From contig NC_045428.1 of the NCBI RefSeq assembly GCF_902635505.1, forward strand, positions 67,155,141 through 67,219,140: a stretch of DNA of 64,000 bases. Reading direction: 5' to 3'. The first letter of the stretch is position 1, and every line of letters begins with the position of its first letter. The stretch is from Sarcophilus harrisii (Eukaryota; Chordata; Mammalia; Dasyuromorphia; Dasyuridae). Positions 27,571 to 64,000 of this stretch are shown piece by piece. The position numbers and the translations under genes are program-made. Under the pieces are notes generated by a model. The model searched no databases and was not told where the DNA came from. It saw only the letters and a program-made list of their open reading frames with translations.

Positions 27571-27939
27571 AAAATAGCTCAATGTATGAAATAGCTCATA
27601 ATATGAAACAAACTCAGCCTGATATTTCCCACACCAACTTTCCCACTTCACTTTCCAAGTATTTTATTATTCCCCTTCTTGCATACATACCAGCTGATGG
27701 GACTAAGTTGTTTCCCAATTGACTTTGGTACAGATGGTCCCCAAGCCATGTCTGGAATGTATTCCCTTAACTTCAACAGTGTTCTCTTTTCACTTTCCTT
27801 TTCATGATAAAAACCAATCAATCTTTTAGCCAAATTTTGCAACTGATGTTACTCTCAGGCCATCACTCACTTACCTAACTAAGCCCTATCAGCTTCTAAA
27901 TCTTAAAATTTTAAATTAAAAAACCTTAAAATCACTTGC

Positions 27940-28145
27940 CCCTATCCTTTACTCTCCATTCATGTGGATTATCTCATCACTCTTTGCTTCGACTACAGCA
28001 GCAGCTTTCTATTTCTTTGCATCATCTTTCCCCCTCTTTAACTCAGACTTCACATATCTGCCACACTGTTATTCCTAAAACAGAGGCCTGATTCCTCTGC
28101 TCAAGCTCTAACACCTCATTGCTGTCTCCAGGATAAAACAGAAAC
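27940..28145 (+). repeat. L2 LINE, 3'UTR piece
   Basis: 'cttcgactacagcagcagct', 'tctgccacactgttattcct', 'ctgattcctctgctcaagct', 'attgctgtctccaggataaa'. Confidence 0.8.
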
Positions 28146-28154
28146 AAATACCTG

Positions 28155-30720
28155 TTTGCAATTTGATAGAAACAAGATGAATCAACAAATCATAAGATAA
28201 AGTCAAAATGAGAACATAATTTAGACATTAAAGAATGATGCTATAAAGCAAATCAGGGGAGCATGGAATAGTTTACCTTTCAGATCTATGGATACAGGAA
28301 GAATTTATGACCAAAGAATTATGAGATATAAAACAGGTAATTTTAATGAAACTTAAGTTTTTGCATAAATAAAACTAATGCAGTCAAAATTAGAAGGAAA
28401 GCAGGAAACTGGTGAAAATTTTTACAGCAAGTTTCTCTAATAAGTCTCATTTCTCAAATATATAAATAACTGCATCAAATTGATAAGAATACAAGTCATT
28501 CTCCAACTGGTCAAAGGATATGAAAGGATATGAAAAGTTTTCAGATGAAGAAATCAAAGCTAATATAGTCATAAAAAAATGACCTAAGTCATTATTGATC
28601 AGAGAAATGTTCATAAAAGCAACCCCTCCCCATGGACCCACACTTAACACTATATATACCAAGATAAGATCAAAATGGGTCCATGATTTAGGCATAAAGA
28701 ATGAGATTATAAATAAATTAGAGGAACATAGGATAGTTTACCTCTCAGACTTGTGGAAGAGGAAGAAATTTGTGACCAAAGATGAACTAGAGATCATTAT
28801 TGATCACAAAACAGAAAAGTTTGATTTTATCAAATTAAAAAGCCTTTGTACAAACAAAACTAATGCAAACAAGATTAGAAGGGAAGCAACATTTTCACAG
28901 TTAAAGGTTCTGATAAAAGCCTGATTTCCAAAATATAGAGAATTAATTGACTCTAATTTATAAGAAATCAAACCATTCTCCAATTGATAAATGGTCAAAG
29001 TTTATAAAGAGACAATTTTCAGATGAAAACGAAACTATTTCCATGCATATGAGTGGTTCCAAATTACTACTGACCAGAGAAATGCAAATTAAGACATACC
29101 ACTACACACCTGTCAGATTGGCTAAAATGACAGGAAAAAATAATGCTGAATATTGGAACATTGATACATTGTTGGTGGAGTTTACTAATGGTTGGAGAAC
29201 CCAATCATTCTGGAGAGCAATCTGGAATTATGCCCCAAATTATCAAACTATGCATACCCTCTGATCCAGCACTGCTACTACTGGGCTTATACCCCAAAGA
29301 GATACTAAAGAAGGGAAAGGGACCTGTATGTGCCAAAATGTTTGTGGCAGCCCTGTTTGTAGTGGCTAGAAACTGGAAAATGAATGGATGTCCATCAATT
29401 GGAGAATGGTTGGGTAAATTGTGGTATATGAATGTTATGGAATATTATCGTTCTGTAAGAAATGAGCAGCAGGATGAATACAGAGAGGCTTGGAGAGACT
29501 TACATGAACTGATGCTAAATGAAATGAACAGAACCAGGAGATCACTATATACATCAACAACGAAAATATGTATTTTGGATGTATTCTGATGGAAGTGGAT
29601 TTCTTTGACAAAGAAAAGATCTAACTCACTTTCAATTGATCAATGATGGACAGAAGCAGCTACACTCAAAGAAAGAACACTGGGAAATGAATGTAAACTG
29701 TTTGCAGTTTTGTTTTTCTTCCCGGGTTATTTTTACCTTCTGAATCCAATTTTTCCTGTGCAACAAGACAACTGTTCGGTTCTGCACACCTATATTGTAT
29801 CTAGGATATACTGTGACATTTAACATGTATAGGATGCTTGCCATCTGGAGGAGGGGGTGGAGCGATGGAGGGGAAAAATGGAACAGAAGTGAGTGCAAGG
29901 GATAATGTTGTAAAAAATTACCCAGGCATGGGTTCTGTCAATAAAATTATAATTAAAAAAAATAAAATAAAATAAAGCAACCCCCGCCCCCAACTATCAT
30001 GTATGATAAAAAAAGAAAAATGCAGATGTCGGTGGGGATGTGAGAAAATTGGGATACTAATTCCTGTTAGTAGAGTTGAGAATTGAACAACTTGGAATTA
30101 CGCCCAAAAGGCTATAAAACAATGTATACTTTCTGACCCAGCAATATCACTACTAGGTCCAATCTCAAAGAAGTCAAGGAAAAACGGAAAGGCCATATCT
30201 GTACAAAAATATTTAGAAGTAGCTCTTTCTGCAGCATCAAAAAACCCTGGAAATTGAGGGGATAGCCATCAATTGAGGAATAGCTGAACACATTATTTAA
30301 GCAATATGATGATGATGATGGAATATACCTATGCTCCAAGAAATAACAAGCAGTGTGCTTTCAAAAAAGACATGAATAGATATAAAGTGAAGTGAGCAAA
30401 ACCAGCACATCGTACACAACAGCAATATTGTACAATCATCAACTATGAATGACTCAGCTATTCTCAGCAATACAATGATCCAAATCAATTACAAAAGACA
30501 CAGTGAAAAATGCAGTCTATCTCCAGAGAAAGAAATGGAGTCTGAATGCAAATTAAAGGATACTTTTTTTTGCTTTCACCTGACTTATGCAAATGTTTTA
30601 CATGATTGCACATGTATTATCTTTATCAAATCACTTGCCTCCTCAATAAAGGAATGGGGATAGAAGGGGGAGAACTTGTTTAAAAAATGTTTTAAACTTT
30701 TTCATTAATTGGAAAAAATT
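28155..30720 (+). repeat. Older L1 LINE, interrupted by a younger L1
   Basis: Pieces at 28155-28615 and 29985-30720 are two halves of one L1 3' region. The first ends in 'gatcagagaaatgttcataa'; the second resumes at 'atgcagatgtcggtggggat' and runs through 'tttctgacccagcaatatca' to 'cctcaataaaggaatgggga'. Many substitutions and no long frame. Confidence 0.85.
28627..29973 (+). repeat. Younger L1 LINE, 5'-truncated, with 11-bp target duplication
   Basis: 1.35 kb: the last part of ORF2 and the 3'UTR. It encodes recognisable L1 ORF2 C-terminal protein in broken frames (28595-28924 with KWVHDLGIKNEIINKLEEHR; 28947-29264 with NHSPIDKWSKFIKRQFSDEN; 29143-29589 ending in EWLGKLWYMNVMEYYRSVRN). Frame changes between these show it is dead. 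It ends in an A-rich tail. The flank aaagcaacccc is at 28616-28626 and 29974-29984. Confidence 0.93.
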
Positions 30721-30924
30721 AAGTATTAAAAACTCCTTTTTGATAATTAAAGTCCTCCACAAACTGGCTTGGCCTATTTCCTATATCACATTTCCTTTTA
30801 CCTCCTTCAAATTTAATCTTTCCAATTTCCGTGGTTATTTAAATCTCTACTCCCATTCTGTCTTTGTATTCACTTTGCACCTCGTAGTTATTTCAACCAA
30901 GAACTTGTGCTACTCTTCCCCAGC

Positions 30925-31050
30925 CCTCTGGGGAATGTGAGCTCCTTGAGAACAACAAACTTCTAACATATATTTGTATTCCTGGTGACTAACAAAATAA
31001 CTAGCACATAAAAAGGTGTTTTTCACTAAGAAATGCTGATTGATCTGTGT
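30925..31050 (+). repeat. L2-type 3' tail
   Basis: 'gtgagctccttgagaacaac', 'tttgtattcctggtgactaa', 'actagcacataaaaaggtgt'. Confidence 0.7.
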
Positions 31051-31717
31051 GACATTTATACTTTTTTTGGTGTTTATATTCCTAAAGTATGGGTACTTTA
31101 CGACAACAAAGGATCTTTTAAGTGTTGTAAAACTGACTAAAACGAATTGTCTTATTTTCCTTTCACTAAGGAAAACTGCTAAAGAGATGAAATAACTATA
31201 ATTACAAAGGTAAGTTTTAACAGTGACTCTAAAGAGTGGTTAAAGAAAAGCAGTTCAAAGGGCCTAAAAAGATAAATGAAAATTAGGACCATTGAATCCA
31301 CATCAAATTGTGAAGAATGGTGTCTCTACGAAGCAGAATCAAGCTTTCATGCACTAGAAAAATAGCTAAGTAACAAAAACATTTAATTCAAAGTTCACAA
31401 AAAATATATTTTTAAAAAACTGAAAGGAATCATAGGAGTATGGGAATTATAAAAGCAAGTTTTTAAAATGTGAAAAACAAATATGATAAAAATTCACATA
31501 CTCCCTTAATAAAAGTAAAAATAGAACTGATTAGAAACCACTAAAGTCAAATTTTATCTCTATTAAGTTAAATCCAAAATCTTGCTGCAAGGATCAGTCC
31601 AATGTTTTATGTGGCATTCACAAATCTCAATGTTAAAATTGTTTACAAACTGGAAATATGAACATATCACAGATAAAATGAAGATTGATCACATGCTTAA
31701 CTGTTGAAAATGTTTAC

Positions 31718-31852
31718 AGAGGGGGGTACCTAGGTGGTGCAGTGGATACAGCACCAGCCCCCAGTGCAAATGTGATCTCAGACACTTAACACTTCCTGTG
31801 TGACCTTGGGCAAGTCACTTAACCCCAACTGCCCCAGGAAAAAAAAAAAAAA
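31718..31852 (+). repeat. WSINE1-type SINE with 12-bp target duplication
   Basis: 'tacctaggtggtgcagtgga', 'gatctcagacacttaacact', 'caagtcacttaaccccaact', then an A run. The flank gaaaatgtttac is at 31706-31717 and 31853-31864. A small internal deletion removes part of the head. Confidence 0.93.
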
Positions 31853-31975
31853 GAAAATGTTTACCAAGTGCTAAGATAATTCAAAGTAAGGTACATTTGA
31901 GCCGAATCAAAAGAAAATGTTTATAGAGTGCTAAGATAATTCAATAATTCAAGATACATTTGAGCTGAATCAATT
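31853..31975 (+). repeat. Diverged tandem duplication, about 60 bp x 2
   Basis: Unit 1 (31853-31912) and unit 2 (31911-31972) share 'gaaaatgttta', 'gtgctaagataattcaa' and 'acatttgagc(c/t)gaatcaa'. The WSINE1 target site lies at the start of unit 1. Confidence 0.85.
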
Positions 31976-32099
31976 TGAAAAAAGATATCAATCAACTTCA
32001 GTAGAACCTCAGCATTGTTTCCATACCGGTAAAGTTGTTTTTAAAAGGATAAATCATGAAAAAGCGTTTATTAAATACATCTCAGCACAGCAGATGTTG

Positions 32100-32215
32100 A
32101 GAAGGCTTCTAAGTGATAGACAATGATTCAAGTCTTAATATTACAGTAGGCACATGATCCTGGTCAAGTCACTTGACTTATCAGTACCTCAGAAAGGTTC
32201 TAATACTCTTAAGTT
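32100..32215 (+). repeat. MIR SINE, degenerate
   Basis: 'caatgattcaagtcttaata', 'atgatcctggtcaagtcact', 'tatcagtacctcagaaag'. Confidence 0.65.
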
Positions 32216-33202
32216 CCAAAACAATTGCCATTCCACATTGGCAGAATCTTCAATGGGAGTTTTCTACACCAATGAAATCAAAAGTCTCCATTTAAAAACA
32301 CAAAACTAAAATATTGTTAATTTCATTACTAATTTTGTGAAAAATCTCAGGTTGTCTTCTTTTTGTCTGTACTCTAAGCAAACTATTTAGATATATGCCA
32401 GTAAGAAATGTGTCCAAGTCTTAAAAAGCACAGAAACAGAAACATCTTATTGCTATCATCCATTTGTAGATATCTCTACAGAAAGTCCATTCAGAGGACC
32501 CAAAGGGTTTACCCAAGAGAGCTAGATGAAAACTATCACAAAGGAAGGTCAACTTGGGTCTGAAGCAGCACTGGGACTGCCTAATGAGGCCCATTTTTTC
32601 TCTATATGCCTAATTATCATATCACTCTTTAGTTATTACTGTTTTCACACTTTATTTTGGAGTGAATATACAATCACTCTTCAGGTGATGGATACCCTAT
32701 CAAATGGCAAGTTTAGGTGACATTTTTCTCTTTGCCTTTGAAAAAGGACAGGGGGAGAGTGAAAAAAGAATACAAGGAGATATAACTATTTCAACAGACA
32801 GGTTACCAAAATGGCAATTTTTTCTTTTGAATGGGAGAGTAAGCTTACCTCTGGTATAGTTGATTCTAATTTGCTTTTTCAAATTTCCTGGGACCTTAAA
32901 AATCAAATGACCACATCTGTTAGATGTGTTAGTGTCTGAAAACACAAACATGTAATCTATTTGGATATAAAATAAAGATTAAATAAAATCTGAGTAAGTG
33001 CCTGAAGGGAAAATACAGAATTTGTAACATGCCCCTTTGCTGATACTTTGCTTACTTCTTAACTGTGTTCAAATAAGTATACATAGATGGCTTTCCGAAT
33101 AGCTGAAACATATATTTTTACATGAAGATATACAATAGAGATCACATACAGCAGCAGCTCAGTCCTCAAAGATGAAATTAAAGATATGAAACTTATTCAT
33201 GA

Positions 33203-33208
33203 TTTAAT
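33203..33208 (-). terminator. ATIC: Possible ATIC poly(A) signal ATTAAA
   Basis: Minus-strand ATTAAA about 170 bp after the stop codon. I see no minus-strand AATAAA between 33100 and 33375, so this common variant is the best candidate. Not proven. Confidence 0.35.
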
Positions 33209-33375
33209 TTCTTTGATAATGCTTTCTTACTATAATTTTTCAAAACGCCAAAAAAGATAAAGCATTAAAATTTGTTTTTAAAAGATATCCATTAAAATTT
33301 TTCATGACTATCATGAGTGTCCACAATAATTCATGATACATTTTTGCAAATAATACATAAAAGTATGCGTCAGAA

Positions 33376-61383
<28,008 letters not shown>

Positions 61384-61537
61384 CTCGGCGGCTGCAGAAG
61401 TAGGGCCCATCGGGCAGGAAGCGCGAGAGCTCCTTCTCTCGGGCCCGGACCAGCGGGGAGGGCGGCAGCAGCAGCAGGAGGTGGGTGCGTGCGCTCCCTA
61501 CGGGGGCCCCCACCGGAGTGAGTGGCGCGTGCGCGCT

Positions 61538-61547
61538 CCCACGTGGG
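61538..61547. promoter_or_regulatory. ATIC: Palindromic E-box CCCACGTGGG
   Basis: Ten-base perfect palindrome with the CACGTG core, about 155 bp upstream of the ATG. CACGTG is the site for MYC/MAX and USF factors, and purine synthesis genes are known MYC targets. Confidence 0.7.
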
Positions 61548-61580
61548 CAATCAATCCAACCCGGCGCGGGCCGCCAGGCA

Positions 61581-61610
61581 GCTTCGGAAGTGTCGGCTTC
61601 GGAAGTGTCG
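61581..61610. promoter_or_regulatory. ATIC: Tandem ETS-like sites
   Basis: gcttcggaagtgtcg is repeated perfectly twice (61581-61595, 61596-61610). Each unit has CGGAAGTG, the ETS/GABP core. Confidence 0.7.
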
Positions 61611-61632
61611 AGAAGAGCGGGGTCGGGGCATG

Positions 61633-61661
61633 ATTGGTGGAGGCGCGCGGGGGGGCGGGGC
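61633..61661 (-). promoter_or_regulatory. ATIC: CCAAT box and GC box
   Basis: ATTGG at 61633-61637 reads CCAAT on the ATIC strand (NF-Y type), and gggggcgggg at 61651-61660 is a GC box (SP1 type). Confidence 0.6.
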
Positions 61662-61834
61662 TAGCGGGACGGAGATGTGCCTGGGACACACGGTCGGGTA
61701 CGCGTCTCTCCCGGACGCGCACGCGCGCGCGGCTGAGGAGAAAGCGACCCCGCCCTCTCGTTTCTCCCGCCAGCAATTCTCAAGTTCACTTCCCCCAAAG
61801 AACCACTCTTGTGTCTTTCCTGTAACTGCTTACC

Positions 61835-61985
61835 CAGTGCGAGTGAATAACAATTCTCATTTCACAAATCAGAAAACTGAGGCTGTCACACACCTAGTGA
61901 ATGAATCAGGATTTAAACCAAGGAATTGGTAACCCCAAGTGCAACACTGTCCGCAGAACCAGCCACTCACTCAATGAATGGACAT
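61835..61985 (-). repeat. MIR SINE, antisense, running into an L2-type tail
   Basis: 'attctcatttcacaaatcag', 'aaaactgaggctgtcacaca', 'aatcaggatttaaaccaagg' is reverse-complement MIR; 'caatgaatggacatttatta' starts an antisense L2 tail. Confidence 0.8.
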
Positions 61986-61987
61986 TT

Positions 61988-62106
61988 ATTAATAGACAAA
62001 TTTATTAATTAGTATTAATTAATTAATATAATTAATTTACTAATATCTAATAATTTAATTAATGTCTATTAATTAAATCTATTAATTAATAATAATTAAT
62101 AAATTA
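61988..62106. repeat. (ATTAATT)n AT-rich simple repeat
   Basis: About 120 bp of attaatt units. It sits inside an antisense L2-type tail: 'gacatttatta' is on one side and 'ctatgtcaggtactgtgtta' on the other. Confidence 0.9.
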
Positions 62107-62284
62107 AAGATCCCCCCTCTATGTCAGGTACTGTGTTAAAGAGGGCTGCGGGTCCAGAGACTAGTTGCAATCCGTGTCCTTCTTCACGGAGCTTACAAAA
62201 ACACACAGAGGGGGAAAATGTGCCAGATTAAGTGAAGTGTTCCGAGTCACCCAGCGGGTGTTTCTGAGGCTGTAAGTGAAGGAA

Positions 62285-62385
62285 GGTTCATCTTCCTGAG
62301 GTCAAATCTACTAGCTGGGTGATCCCGGGCAAGTCAGTTTCCTCATCAGTAAAATGAGCAACTGTATCAGAGGTGGGAAGTCCGT
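62285..62385 (+). repeat. MIR SINE fragment
   Basis: 'aggtcaaatctactagctgg', 'gtgatcccgggcaagtcagt', 'ttcctcatcagtaaaatgag'. Confidence 0.85.
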
Positions 62386-62469
62386 GCAACTGGCCCTTTG
62401 TTCAATAAGGTGCTTCTACCAAACTGAAATAATGAATTTGAATTTCCAGTCAGTTATTTGGATAATACT

Positions 62470-62560
62470 AAGTTAAATCAATAAGCACTTATTAAGTATT
62501 TCCTACAGGTTAAAGCGCTAGGGATACAAAGGAACAGATCACATTCTAATGGAGGAGACT
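62470..62560 (-). repeat. L2-type tail, antisense
   Basis: 'aatcaataagcacttattaa', 'aaagcgctagggatacaaag', 'cacattctaatggaggag'. Confidence 0.75.
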
Positions 62561-62779
62561 GCAGGCAAACATGGATGTCCCTAGAAGATGTGCTTCTTAC
62601 TGTAGCTGCCCAGCTGCCACAATCTGGCAAAACTATGTCAGCAAATGGTATAAACAACAGGTCTCAAACCCATGAGTTAGAGAGGTATTTACCCATGTGG
62701 AAAAATGGGTGGATTGGAATAACTTTTCCAACCTCCATAAAGACAACTGAAGCAGGTGCTGGTTCCCTGCCTCAGTTTC

Positions 62780-63122
62780 CCTGAATTATTATGCCCCCCC
62801 CCTCCCCTTTCCTTACCCCATTATGATCTAGTCACTCTCACATTCCAGTGAGTCATAAAACTCCGGATTGCTTACCTCAAATGCCTCAGTATTGCTCGCT
62901 TTCTCTTGCCCCATCCATTCACTCAGTGTTCTGCCCCCCCCCCTTTGGCTTTGTTTCCCTGATAGCTGGAGCCCTATAAAAGTCTCTGGAAGTAATTGCT
63001 CGCTGCTGGATGCTTTGAGACAAGAGTCCCGTTCAGCCAGCTAGTTTGGGCTAGTCCAAATTTTCTACTATTAAAATATTAAAAACCTAATCTCTGTCTT
63101 GCCTCAGTTTCTCCAGCATTGC
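62780..63122 (+). mobile_element. Probable solo LTR of an endogenous retrovirus (fossil)
   Basis: About 340 bp with LTR-like order: C-rich U3, a TATA box (ccctataaaag, 62972-62982), a downstream R-like stretch, an ATTAAA signal near 63070, and an end 'ctccagcattgca'. No internal retroviral genes lie beside it, so a solo LTR left by recombination is likely. Exact ends and target duplication are not resolved. The family is unknown to me; old rather than recent. Confidence 0.5.
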
Positions 63123-63139
63123 ATTGTGGAGTGCTTATT

Positions 63140-63305
63140 GTTTGCTAGGGCCATGACATCAGGGCCATGACATGCAAATGAATTGGATTAAAGCGAGGGA
63201 GGGCTGTGCACTTCCCCCTCCAGGGCCATCTAGGTCCACTGCCAGATACAGATCAGAATCTGGACATTGTTCCTGGATGCAATGCGAGACCGAGAGCTTG
63301 ATCAG
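63140..63305 (-). repeat. Marsupial repeat family M, copy 6 (antisense)
   Basis: 'ccatgacatgcaaatgaatt', 'agcgagggagggctgtgcac', 'ctccagggccatctaggtcc', 'agatacagatcagaatctgg' are the reverse complement of family M, tail first. Confidence 0.75.
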
Positions 63306-63319
63306 ATATAGGAGATGGC

Positions 63320-63475
63320 ATCCCTGACCATTGCCAGCATCTTACTTGAGTTTTGTCTTGCCACTGGACTTTGATGAATGGAAGAAAGAGTGAAGTGGAG
63401 GACTTTGTGCAACTCTCATTTAAATCCAATTCACAAGTAAGTCAAGAAACACCTGGTGATTCTAACAACAGAGAA
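63320..63475 (+). repeat. Marsupial repeat family M, copy 7 (sense)
   Basis: 'ttgagttttgtcttgccact', 'agtggaggactttgtgcaac', 'atttaaatccaattcacaag', 'tcaagaaacacctggtgatt', ending 'aacaacagagaag'. Confidence 0.75.
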
Positions 63476-63574
63476 GATATATGGATATATAGATATGATA
63501 TAAAAAGAAGTTAAACCATACAGAAAAATACTAATATTTAAAAAAAAAAAAAAACCAGAAACCTCATGTAGATT

Positions 63575-64000
63575 GTAGAATTTTCACAGAGATTTGAAGG
63601 AGGCCTAGGAAGTCTAGAGAATTCTAGACCTTGGATTATCCCAGTTAGGAAAATGGAATATATTATTCTAGGATTGGCAAAGAGACTTTTACTGTAAAGG
63701 GAAGTAAAGGGTAAAGAGACTGGAAATTTAAGAATAAACCAAGTTATAAAGAACTTTAAAGCCAAATAGAGGGTTCTATTTTCAACCCTGGGGAGATAAA
63801 AAAAATCATGGGAGGAAAGGTGCCATGATAAAGCCGATGAGTTGGGGATGGCCCTTAGATCACCAATTAAACTCAGATGCCAAAAGACTGGTCAGGAAAC
63901 TACTGTGATGTACCATTCAGAATGAAGAGGAAGAAAAAAGATAAAAGGATTTCAGGAATCAAGAGGGAGAATCAGTTTGGGGAGAATGAAACAAAAGAGA
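63575..64000 (+). repeat. Ancient mammalian interspersed repeat, fragment
   Basis: 'cacagagatttgaaggaggc', 'ttataaagaactttaaagcc', 'atcatgggaggaaaggtgcc' and 'aaagataaaaggatttcagg' follow the same old repeat as the copy at 25720. Confidence 0.45.

Larger units (their letters stand above)
26525..27860 (+). repeat. L2 LINE broken up by three SINEs
   Basis: L2 pieces at about 26525-26655, 26898-27095, 27255-27410 and 27583-27860 run in L2 order ('agtttcccatgttggatcat'; 'aggtaccaccatccttctaa'; 'aaggcttccaaattgctttt'; 'ccatgtctggaatgtattcc'). The gaps are filled by an antisense MAR1, a MIR-type SINE and a WSINE1, so the L2 is the oldest layer. Confidence 0.75.
17041..33200. other. FN1-ATIC convergent intergenic spacer
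   Basis: About 16 kb between the two 3' ends. No coding exon is supported. It consists of SINEs, L2 and L1 copies listed separately, a repeat-poor island at 18540-20490, and unrecognised AT-rich stretches (17100-17650, 18070-18250, 31060-31700, 31980-32090, 32230-33200). Confidence 0.8.
61780..64000. other. Intergenic DNA upstream of ATIC
   Basis: No supported gene. It holds MIR and L2 pieces, an AT-rich satellite, a probable solo LTR, two family M copies in foldback and an ancient repeat fragment. Confidence 0.8.

Noticed and set aside
28595-29589. Overlapping open frames that look like a protein gene in the FN1-ATIC spacer
   Set aside because: They are broken pieces of L1 ORF2 in a 5'-truncated copy with a target duplication.
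61522-61932. Open frame of 136 codons on the plus strand over the CpG island, and similar frames at 60988-61403
   Set aside because: GC-rich DNA lacks stop codons by chance. The protein is low-complexity, has no recognised domain, and overlaps the ATIC promoter and a MIR.

Overview
The window is genomic DNA from a mammal, almost certainly an Australian-type marsupial. Split vertebrate genes with GT-AG introns carry fibronectin and ATIC coding sequence. The introns and spacers are full of marsupial repeats: WSINE1-type and MAR1-type SINEs, MIR, L2, and 5'-truncated L1 copies with the marsupial L1 3' end. The clade is inferred from these repeat families; no exact species is claimed.

Layout. 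Positions 1-17040 (+) hold the last twelve coding exons of FN1 (fibronectin), from the second half of repeat III-12 through III-13, III-14, the alternatively spliced V/IIICS segment, III-15, type I repeats 10-12 and the dimer-forming tail, plus a well conserved 3'UTR. The exons join in frame to 605 codons plus a stop. Positions 17041 to about 33200 are a convergent spacer with MIR, L2, MAR1, WSINE1 and nested L1 insertions and one repeat-poor island (18540-20490). Positions 33376-61383 (-) hold the complete 16-exon ATIC gene (bifunctional purine biosynthesis enzyme). Its exons sum to 1779 nt, giving 592 residues, the human length, with all catalytic residues checked in place. ATIC starts in a CpG island (about 61060-61780) with an E-box, a duplicated ETS-type site, a CCAAT box and a GC box. 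Positions 61780-64000 are upstream intergenic DNA with MIR, L2 tails, an AT-rich satellite, a probable solo LTR and a foldback pair of a marsupial repeat.

The tail-to-tail FN1/ATIC order is the known mammalian arrangement. The two genes are unrelated in function: FN1 makes a secreted matrix glycoprotein, ATIC a cytosolic enzyme for the last two steps of IMP synthesis.

I found no undescribed system. The best second-look items are: (i) in the FN1 V region, an RGD in place of human REDV, and loss of the internal splice donor that makes human V89/V64; (ii) a 12-unit GCA microsatellite grown inside the target-site duplication of an L1; (iii) an L1 inserted in an older L1 with a clear 11-bp duplication; (iv) a perfect 15-bp duplication of an ETS-like site in the ATIC promoter; (v) direct repeats flanking ATIC exon 8; (vi) a dispersed marsupial repeat family with at least seven copies, two forming a head-to-head foldback.
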